Shown: piece after piece, positions 58,375 to 64,000 of the stretch
Layout: each line of letters begins with the position of its first letter
Position numbering within the stretch: the first letter of the stretch is position 1
NCBI GenBank assembly: GCA_900546075.1
Contig: URBH01000001.1
Span: 96,381 to 160,380, forward strand
Origin: an uncultured Eubacteriales bacterium
GTDB taxonomy: Bacteria > Bacillota > Clostridia > Oscillospirales > Oscillospiraceae
DNA: 64,000 nucleotides
Direction: 5' to 3'
Made by a program: the position numbers and the translations under genes
Notes under the pieces: model-generated
Database searches by the model: none
Seen by the model: the letters and a program-made list of their open reading frames with translations, nothing else
What the model was told of the DNA's origin: nothing

Positions 58375-58805
58375 TATTCACCACCAATCTCAGTTTCGAC
58401 TTCCTTGGTGATGATCCGGGTCTTGATGGGCAGCTTGTGCTGTGCCAGACGCAGAGCTTCGCGGGCAACGTCCTCCGTTACGCCGCCGATCTCAAACATC
58501 ACCTTCTGATTCTTAACGACTGCGACCCAGCCTTCGGGAGCGCCTTTACCGGAACCCATACGGGTGCCCAGGCCCTTCTTGGAATAAGGCTTGTCGGGGA
58601 AGATCTTAATCCAGACCTTACCGCCACGCTTGGTATAACGGGTCATGGCGATACGGGCTGCTTCGATCTGGTTGCCGGTGATCCAGCCGGGCTCCAGAGC
58701 CTGGATGCCAAATTCACCGTAGCTAACCTTGTTACCGCGGGAGGCAGCGCCGGTCATACGGCCACGCTGAACCTTGCGGTACTTTGCTCTTTTCGGCATC
58801 AGCAT
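58374..58805 (-). CDS. rplP: 50S ribosomal protein L16
   Basis: 143 residues; contacts the A-site tRNA elbow. [20 protein letters not shown] start, [20 protein letters not shown] and [20 protein letters not shown]. Start overlaps the rpsC stop in TAATG. Confidence 0.98.
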   Translation of the reverse strand: MLMPKRAKYRKVQRGRMTGAASRGNKVSYGEFGIQALEPGWITGNQIEAARIAMTRYTKRGGKVWIKIFPDKPYSKKGLGTRMGSGKGAPEGWVAVVKNQKVMFEIGGVTEDVAREALRLAQHKLPIKTRIITKEVETEIGGE

Positions 58806-59578
58806 TAGCGGTTTCCTCCTTCACGGTTGTAATTTCTTCTCTCGCCGCCCTGCCGACGGTCGCCGCCCTGACGGCGGTCGCCCTGCCGACGGTCACGACG
58901 CTCGCGGCGCTCACGGGGAGCGGGTTCGGGAGTCGCGGCACGCAGAGTGGTGTTCAGGACTTCGCCCTTGTAGATCCACACCTTCACGCCGATGCGGCCG
59001 TAGGTGGTGGCAGCCTCCGCGAAGCCGTACTCGATGTCGGCGCGGATGGTCTGCAGGGGGATGGTGCCCTCGTGGTAGCTCTCGGAGCGGGCGATTTCCG
59101 CGCCGCCCAGACGGCCGCCGCAGGTGACCTTGATGCCCTTGGCACCCAGGCGGGTGGCCTGCTGCATGGCCTTCTTCATGGCCCGGCGGAAGGAGATACG
59201 CTTCTCCAGCTGCTGGGCGATGTTCTCGGCAACCAGCTGGGCGTTCAGGTCGGGGGAGCGAACCTCAACGATGTTCAGGTTCACGCTCTTGCCGAGCTTG
59301 GCTTCCATTTCCTTGCGCAGGTTCTCGATTTCGGCGCCAGCCTTGCCGATGACGACACCGGGGCGGGAGCACCACAGGTTGATCTTGACCTTGCCATTGG
59401 AACGCTCGATCTCGATCTTAGCCACGCCGGCGGCGTACAGCTTGTTCTTCAGATACTTACGGATGTTGTAATCTTCGACGACCAGGTCACCGACCTTGTC
59501 CTCGCGGGCGTACCAGCGGGAATCCCAGTCCTTGATTACGCCAACCCGCAGTCCATGGGGATTAACTTTCTGTCCCAT
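58805..59578 (-). CDS. rpsC: 30S ribosomal protein S3 with Arg/Gly-rich tail
   Basis: 257 residues, against about 218-233 in typical bacteria. The KH domain ([20 protein letters not shown]) and C-terminal domain ([20 protein letters not shown]) are normal. After about residue 214 comes an added tail with tandem [15 protein letters not shown] units ([20 protein letters not shown] and [18 protein letters not shown]). Such tails are probably disordered and could bind RNA. Confidence 0.97.
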   Translation of the reverse strand: MGQKVNPHGLRVGVIKDWDSRWYAREDKVGDLVVEDYNIRKYLKNKLYAAGVAKIEIERSNGKVKINLWCSRPGVVIGKAGAEIENLRKEMEAKLGKSVNLNIVEVRSPDLNAQLVAENIAQQLEKRISFRRAMKKAMQQATRLGAKGIKVTCGGRLGGAEIARSESYHEGTIPLQTIRADIEYGFAEAATTYGRIGVKVWIYKGEVLNTTLRAATPEPAPRERRERRDRRQGDRRQGGDRRQGGERRNYNREGGNR

Positions 59579-59591
59579 AGCTACCTCCTGA

Positions 59592-59927
59592 TTAAGCCTT
59601 CTCGCTCACACCGATGGTGATGTGAGTGGTTCTCTTATTGATCCGTACAAAACCACGGCGGGATGCAATGCGGCCGCGCTTCAGGATGGGGCCGGGATTG
59701 GCAACGGCGGTGGAGACGTACAGATTGTCAGCGTTCATGCCGTGGTTGTGCTCAGCGTTGGCGACAGCGCTCTTCAGCAGCTTGGCCATAGGCTCGCAGG
59801 CTGCCTTGGAGATCTGGCTCAGGTAAGCAGTGGCGGTCTTGACGTCCTGACCACGGATCATATCACAAACCAGCTTGACCTTACGAGGAGACATACGGAC
59901 AAATTTAACATATGCAAATGCTTCCAT
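59592..59927 (-). CDS. rplV: 50S ribosomal protein L22
   Basis: 111 residues. [20 protein letters not shown], the exit-tunnel loop around [20 protein letters not shown], target region of macrolide-resistance mutations. Confidence 0.98.
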   Translation of the reverse strand: MEAFAYVKFVRMSPRKVKLVCDMIRGQDVKTATAYLSQISKAACEPMAKLLKSAVANAEHNHGMNADNLYVSTAVANPGPILKRGRIASRRGFVRINKRTTHITIGVSEKA

Positions 59928-59939
59928 TTTCGTACCTCC

Positions 59940-60218
59940 TTACTTGGCGTTCGCGGTCTTGTTGCCGGAGTGGCCGCGGAAAGTCCGGGTGGGAACGAAC
60001 TCACCCAGCTTGTGGCCGACCATATCTTCCGTGATATAGACGGGAACATGCTTCCGGCCGTCGTGAACGGCGATGGTGTGACCGACGAAGGAGGGGAAGA
60101 TGGTGGAAGATCTGGACCAGGTCTTCAGAACCTTCTTGTCACCGGCCTTGTTCAGCTCCTCCACGCGCTTGTACAGCTCAGGAGCTACGAAAGGGCCCTT
60201 CTTGATACTTCTGCTCAT
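59940..60218 (-). CDS. rpsS: 30S ribosomal protein S19
   Basis: 92 residues. [20 protein letters not shown] and [40 protein letters not shown]. Head protein at the bridge to L5. Confidence 0.99.
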   Translation of the reverse strand: MSRSIKKGPFVAPELYKRVEELNKAGDKKVLKTWSRSSTIFPSFVGHTIAVHDGRKHVPVYITEDMVGHKLGEFVPTRTFRGHSGNKTANAK

Positions 60219-60230
60219 TTCATTTCCTCC

Positions 60231-61067
60231 TTACTTGCTGTTTCTGCGCTTGACGATGAACTTGTTGGTGGGGTTCTTCGTCTTACGAGTCTTATAACCC
60301 ATAGCAGGCTTGCCCCAGGGGGTAACAGGGCCGGGACGGCCGACAGGGGCGCGGCCCTCACCACCACCGTGAGGATGGTCGTTGGGGTTCATGACGGAGC
60401 CGCGGACGGTGGGACGGATACCCATGTGACGGGTACGGCCGGCCTTACCGATGTGGACGTTCTCGTGATCCAGGTTGCCCACCTGACCGATGCAGGCAGT
60501 GCAGTTGGTGTGAACGTAGCGGACTTCGCCGGAGGGCAGACGAATCTGCGCCAGCTCGCCTTCCTTGGCCATCAGCTGCGCGGCGGTACCGGCGGAGCGA
60601 ACCAGCTGAGCGCCGTGACCGGGCTGCAGCTCCACATTGTGGATCACGGTACCGACGGGAATGTTGGCGATGGGCAGGCAGTTGCCGGGCTTGATATCGG
60701 CGCCGGCGGAGGAAAGAACCTGATCGCCCACATTCAGGCCGTAGGGAGCCAGGATGTAGCTCAGGGTGCCGTCCTCGTACTTGATCAGCGCGATGAAAGC
60801 GGAGCGGTTGGGATCGTACTCGATGCGCTGCACGGTAGCGCTCATATCGGTCTTCAGACGCTTGAAGTCGATGACGCGGTACTTGCGCTTGTTGCCGCCG
60901 CCGCGATGGCGGACGGTGATGTGACCGTAGCTGTTGCGACCTGCGTTCTTCTTGAGGGTCTCAACCAGGCTACGCTCAGGTTTTGCCTTCTTATCAACAC
61001 CGTCGAAAGCGGAAACAGTCATGTTTCTGCGGGCGGGGGTGTAAGGCTTGAAAGTCTTAATAGCCAT
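60231..61067 (-). CDS. rplB: 50S ribosomal protein L2
   Basis: 278 residues; needed for peptidyl-transferase centre assembly. [20 protein letters not shown] start, [20 protein letters not shown] and the conserved [20 protein letters not shown] containing the key His. Confidence 0.99.
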   Translation of the reverse strand: MAIKTFKPYTPARRNMTVSAFDGVDKKAKPERSLVETLKKNAGRNSYGHITVRHRGGGNKRKYRVIDFKRLKTDMSATVQRIEYDPNRSAFIALIKYEDGTLSYILAPYGLNVGDQVLSSAGADIKPGNCLPIANIPVGTVIHNVELQPGHGAQLVRSAGTAAQLMAKEGELAQIRLPSGEVRYVHTNCTACIGQVGNLDHENVHIGKAGRTRHMGIRPTVRGSVMNPNDHPHGGGEGRAPVGRPGPVTPWGKPAMGYKTRKTKNPTNKFIVKRRNSK

Positions 61068-61097
61068 TTGCGTTTCTCTCCTTTATTGAGATTTGGT

Positions 61098-61391
61098 TTA
61101 GACCATACCCTCGAAGAACTCGATGGTCTTGGAGTCGGCGGTCAGGGTGACGACAGCCTTCTTGTAGGCGGCCTGCTTGCCGGCGGGATAAGCGCCGGTG
61201 CGCTTGACCTTGCCCTGCATACGGACGGTGTTGACCTTCGCGACCTTCACGCCGAAAACCTGCTCGATTGCGGCCTTGATCTCGGTCTTGTTGGCGTTCA
61301 CGTCCACCATAAAAACGTACTTCTTGTCAGCGACAGACTCCATGGACTGCTCGGTGATGACAGGTCTTCTGATGATATCGTAAGCGTTCAT
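61098..61391 (-). CDS. rplW: 50S ribosomal protein L23
   Basis: 97 residues. [40 protein letters not shown]. Docking site for trigger factor and SRP at the tunnel exit. One-base overlap with rplD. Confidence 0.98.
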   Translation of the reverse strand: MNAYDIIRRPVITEQSMESVADKKYVFMVDVNANKTEIKAAIEQVFGVKVAKVNTVRMQGKVKRTGAYPAGKQAAYKKAVVTLTADSKTIEFFEGMV

Positions 61392-62014
61392 TATGCGAAT
61401 ACCTCCTCAATCGTGGCCAGAGCTGCCTTGTCAACCACCAGCTTGGTGGCGTTCAGCACGTCGTAAACGTTCAGCACGCCGGCGAAGGTGACTTCGCAGC
61501 CGGGGATGTTGCGGCCGGACTTTACCACGTTCTGGTCGGCGGCGGCGGTGACGACCAGGGTCTTGCCTTCGCAGCCGACGGCCTTCAGGAACTTGGCAAA
61601 CTCAGAGGTCTTGGGGGCGTCCATCTTGATGGCGTCGATGACCACGATATTTGCCTCGGAAGCCTTGGCGCTCAGGACGCTCTTCAGCGCCAGGCGCTTG
61701 GCCTTCTTATTCAGGGTGTAGCTGTAGGAGCGGGGCTTGGGGGCGAACACGATGCCGCCGTGGGTCCACTGGGGAGCGCGGGTGCTGCCCTGGCGGGCCC
61801 GACCGGTGCCCTTCTGACGCCAGGGCTTACGGCCGCCGCCGGAAACCTCAGCGCGGGTCAGAGCGCTCTGGGTGCCCTGACGCTTGTTGGCCAGATGGTT
61901 CTTGACAGCGTCATGAACCACAGACTCATTGGGGGTGATGCCGAAAACTGCTTCGGAGAGTTCGATCTCGCCAACCAGCTTGCCGGACATATCATAAACA
62001 TTGGTCTTAAGCAT
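61391..62014 (-). CDS. rplD: 50S ribosomal protein L4
   Basis: 207 residues. Extended tunnel loop [20 protein letters not shown] and globular domain ([20 protein letters not shown]). In E. coli L4 represses the S10 operon; whether it does here is not visible. Confidence 0.98.
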   Translation of the reverse strand: MLKTNVYDMSGKLVGEIELSEAVFGITPNESVVHDAVKNHLANKRQGTQSALTRAEVSGGGRKPWRQKGTGRARQGSTRAPQWTHGGIVFAPKPRSYSYTLNKKAKRLALKSVLSAKASEANIVVIDAIKMDAPKTSEFAKFLKAVGCEGKTLVVTAAADQNVVKSGRNIPGCEVTFAGVLNVYDVLNATKLVVDKAALATIEEVFA

Positions 62015-62033
62015 GATTTAAGATCTCCTTTCC

Positions 62034-62753
62034 TTAGCCTCTTGCGGAAGCCTTCTGGGGATTTCTGCCGGAAGCCTTCTGCGGGTTCTTGCTGATGCCG
62101 AGCTCGACATTCTTGACCTTGTTGTTCTTGACGGTGTTGCGGATGTAGACCAGACCGCCCTTGGGGCCGGGGATGGCGCCGCGGATGACAATCATGTTCA
62201 GCTCTGCGTCCACCTTCACAACGTCCAGGTTCTCGATGGTGACCTGCTCATTGCCCATCTGGCCGGCGCCGATCTTGCCGGGGAAGATACGGGACTGATG
62301 AGAGGATGCGCCCATGGAACCGGCATGACGGTGGACAGGGCCGCCGCCGTGGGTCATGGGGGTGCGGCCGGCGCCGTGGCGCTTCACAACGCCCTGGTAG
62401 CCGTGGCCTTTGCTGATGCCGGTAACGTCGATCTTGTCGCCGGCAGCGAAGGTGTCCGCCTTGACCTCGTCGCCGACGTTCATGTCGGCAGCGCCGTCCA
62501 GCTTGAACTCCTTCAGGTACTTCTTGGGGGCAACGCCGGCCTTCTTCAGGTGGCCTGCCTCCGGCTTGCTGAGCTTCTTCTCGGCGACGTCGCCAAAGCC
62601 CAGCTGGACGGCTGTGTAGCCGTCGGTCTCAACGGTCTTCTTCTGGGTAACGACGCAGGGGCCTGCTTCCACGACGGTCACAGGGATCACCTTGCCGCTC
62701 TCATCGAAGATCTGGGTCATACCCACTTTTTTGCCGATGATTGCTTTCTGCAT
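62034..62753 (-). CDS. rplC: 50S ribosomal protein L3 with duplicated C-terminal hexapeptide
   Basis: 239 residues, against about 209 in E. coli. [20 protein letters not shown] and [20 protein letters not shown] are standard. The C-terminus extends as [20 protein letters not shown]: a 21-base tandem duplication (NPQKASGR / NPQKASAR) visible in the DNA at 62037-62085. Preceded by a 118-base gap with GTCGGC/GCCGAC dyad (62785-62813). Confidence 0.97.
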   Translation of the reverse strand: MQKAIIGKKVGMTQIFDESGKVIPVTVVEAGPCVVTQKKTVETDGYTAVQLGFGDVAEKKLSKPEAGHLKKAGVAPKKYLKEFKLDGAADMNVGDEVKADTFAAGDKIDVTGISKGHGYQGVVKRHGAGRTPMTHGGGPVHRHAGSMGASSHQSRIFPGKIGAGQMGNEQVTIENLDVVKVDAELNMIVIRGAIPGPKGGLVYIRNTVKNNKVKNVELGISKNPQKASGRNPQKASARG

Positions 62754-62871
62754 GGTTTGGTTTCTCCTTTTTTATAGGTTATTGGTCGGCAGCCCATTGG
62801 GAGGCCAGCCGACATGACCCGTCCGCCCGATGCCAGACAGTGCGGGCTGCCATAACTTCGCTTGCGCGCCG

Positions 62872-63180
62872 TTACAGCTTTATCTCAATCTCAACGCCAG
62901 CGGGAAGATCCAGGCTCATCAGAGCCTCGACGGTCTTCTGGTTGGGGTTGAGGATATCGATCAGACGCTTGTGGGTTCTGCGCTCGAACTGCTCACGGGA
63001 GTCCTTGTACTTGTGGACAGCCCGAAGGATGGTGACGACTTCCTTCTTGGTGGGCAGCGGGATGGGGCCGGAAACCTGGGCGCCGTTGCGCTTTGCGGTC
63101 TCCACGATCTTTGCAGCGCTGGAGTCGATCAGCTGGTGATCGTAAGCCTTCAGCCGGATGCGGATCATCTGGTTTGCCAT
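62872..63180 (-). CDS. rpsJ: 30S ribosomal protein S10
   Basis: 102 residues: [60 protein letters not shown]. First gene of the S10-spc-alpha series, about 270 bases downstream of a consensus promoter. AAGGAGGAAAACAAAC precedes the ATG. Confidence 0.99.
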   Translation of the reverse strand: MANQMIRIRLKAYDHQLIDSSAAKIVETAKRNGAQVSGPIPLPTKKEVVTILRAVHKYKDSREQFERRTHKRLIDILNPNQKTVEALMSLDLPAGVEIEIKL

Positions 63181-63455
63181 GTTTGTTTTCCTCCTTGAAT
63201 TACGTACTCAGTTTGCGTAGTGTCTGGGTACGGTCGAACTACTGTTGTCCGCGCCGCCGTGCGTATCATTCCGAGCCACGAAAAATGGCCGACCGAGGCC
63301 GACCCTTCTTCCGTTCCCGGCGATATACGCCAGCGCTTCCAGAAGCAGTTCAGCCGCCCGATGACCGGACATACTCCGCGGAAGTTACCGTTTTTCAACG
63401 CAATCTCCCGCATCATCGCAGTGCACGCGCAGAATCTCCCTACACATGCCCGATT

Positions 63456-63484
63456 ATGATACCATGTGCTGCCCCATTTGTCAA
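63456..63484 (-). promoter_or_regulatory. Promoter of the ribosomal protein supercluster
   Basis: Minus strand TTGACA (63484-63479), 17 bases, TATCAT (63461-63456). The leader to rpsJ is about 270 bases, long enough for autogenous control, but no known leader motif is recognised. The stretch 63181-63455 has no gene. Confidence 0.82.
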
Positions 63485-63585
63485 GAACTTTTTCAGAATT
63501 TTTCACGAAGTTTTGTATTTATTTTCGGTGAAAACAGAGAATTCCTGCGTCCCTCGTAAGTATCCTTATCCGAGCATCGTTCCTG

Positions 63586-63614
63586 TTGCAATTTGGGAGA
63601 GCGAATGCTAAAAT
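63586..63614 (+). promoter_or_regulatory. Promoter of the small XRE gene
   Basis: TTGCAA (63586-63591), 17 bases, TAAAAT (63609-63614), 22 bases before the ATG at 63637. Confidence 0.8.
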
Positions 63615-63636
63615 GAAGGAACCAGGGGGAATCAAA

Positions 63637-63849
63637 ATGATAAAATACGACCGTCTGTGGCAGACCATGAAGCAGCGGGGTGTTTCCCAGTATGATCTTT
63701 ATACCCATTATAATGTAAACCGTTCCCAGCTCAACCGGCTCCGGCACAATGAGAACGTGGAGATCAATACCATCGACAAACTCTGCAACATCCTGCAATG
63801 CCGCGTCGAGGACATCATGGAGCATTTCCCTGACGATAATCGGTTCTGA
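63637..63849 (+). CDS. Small XRE/Cro-type transcriptional regulator
   Basis: 70 residues, only a helix-turn-helix domain: IKYDRLWQTMKQRGVSQYDL, YTHYNVNRSQLNRLRHNENV, INTIDKLCNILQCRVEDIME. AGGGGGAATC precedes ATG 63637. Matches the family of single-domain YozG-like regulators (LCxxLxCxxxDIxE). Single-gene transcript with its own promoter and terminator, divergent from rpsJ; target unknown. Confidence 0.9.
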   Translation: MIKYDRLWQTMKQRGVSQYDLYTHYNVNRSQLNRLRHNENVEINTIDKLCNILQCRVEDIMEHFPDDNRF

Positions 63850-63897
63850 ATTTGCAAAGAACTTCTTGCCATTTGATGGGTGATCGTAAAATAGTGA

Positions 63898-63931
63898 ATG
63901 GAGCGTATCGGCACAGATACGCTCCATTTCT
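63898..63931 (+). terminator. Terminator of the small XRE gene
   Basis: Perfect 12-bp stem 63898-63909/63916-63927, GGCACA loop, short T-rich tail. Confidence 0.8.
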
Positions 63932-63943
63932 CATACATATAAC

Positions 63944-64000
63944 GGGGCACAACCCCTTGGCTCTCCCTCTGGGAGAGCTGTCACCGCAGGTGACTGAGAG
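63944..64000. repeat. Palindromic intergenic repeat, cut by the window end
   Basis: GGGG..CCCC, then GGCTCTCCCTCTGGGAGAGC and GTCACCGCAGGTGAC, two adjacent hairpins. I recall closely similar GCTCTCCC..GGGAGAGC-TGTCACCGCAGGTGACTGAGAG sequences scattered between genes of gut Oscillospiraceae. Continues beyond the edge. Confidence 0.65.

Noticed and set aside
63281..63300. GGCC-TCGGTC-GGCC followed by T5 in the rpsJ leader as an attenuator
   Set aside because: Only a 4-bp stem; too weak for an intrinsic terminator without further evidence.
63165..63506. 113-codon frame covering the rpsJ leader
   Set aside because: Begins upstream of the predicted transcription start and has no motif; the region is better explained as a leader.

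Overview
The window looks like a chromosomal segment from a gut member of the Clostridia, most likely Oscillospirales (Oscillospiraceae/Ruminococcaceae-like). The reasons are the GC-rich backbone with strong GGAGG ribosome binding sites, consensus TTGACA-17-TATAAT promoters, a Firmicutes-type S10/spc/alpha ribosomal cluster with a zinc-type S14 and a KOW protein between map and infA, many lipoprotein-anchored ABC transporters, and glycan genes typical of gut commensals. The assignment is inferred from gene content only.

Layout. 1-5.4 kb: the start of a peptide ABC transporter (minus strand), made of an OppB-type permease cut by the window edge and a substrate-binding lipoprotein that looks circularly permuted, followed by a PlsC-like acyltransferase. 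5.4-8.2 kb: a complete polar amino acid ABC transporter. 8.2-10.1 kb: a GntR(YtrA)-ABC ATPase-permease operon with a 41-bp palindromic operator. 10.1-13.3 kb: LysR, N-acetylhexosamine 1-kinase and GalE. 13.5-18.1 kb: a sodium/solute symporter, a NamZ-like exo-muramidase, a MITE-like palindromic repeat and a sulfatase. 18.3-22.9 kb: IS5 transposase and integrase relics around a SWIM/SNF2 helicase. 23.1-31.2 kb: a seven-gene operon for alpha-1,6-glucans (dextran or isomalto-oligosaccharides): binding protein, two permeases, a GH66 enzyme without signal peptide, an AraC regulator, a YesL protein and a GH13 oligo-1,6-glucosidase.

32.2-47.4 kb holds two tandem integrative elements in one tRNA-Thr(GGT) gene. 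The 45-bp 3' half of the tRNA, including CCA, occurs three times: at 32172, at 40405 and in the intact tRNA at 47339. Element 1 (about 8.2 kb, AT-rich cargo) encodes a tyrosine integrase, a serine recombinase, an excisionase-like protein, a probable Rep, a PC4/YdbC-like ssDNA-binding protein, and a three-gene operon containing a Panacea (DUF4065) antitoxin-like protein next to an unrecognised candidate toxin. Element 2 (about 7 kb) carries an integrase, an XRE repressor, a CHC2 primase zinc-finger protein, a RepA-like ATPase, a PDDEXK nuclease and small phage-like proteins, but no capsid, terminase or conjugation genes. It has the profile of a phage satellite or minimal integrative element. 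Each attachment site is followed, in the direction of tRNA transcription, by its own intrinsic terminator.

47.5-63.2 kb is the S10-spc-alpha ribosomal protein supercluster (rpsJ to rplQ, minus strand, with secY, adk, map, infA and rpoA). The window ends with a small XRE-type regulator and the beginning of a palindromic intergenic repeat. Most promising for follow-up: the Panacea operon and its unknown partner, the tandem elements, the permuted peptide-binding protein, and the cytoplasmic GH66 alpha-glucan operon.
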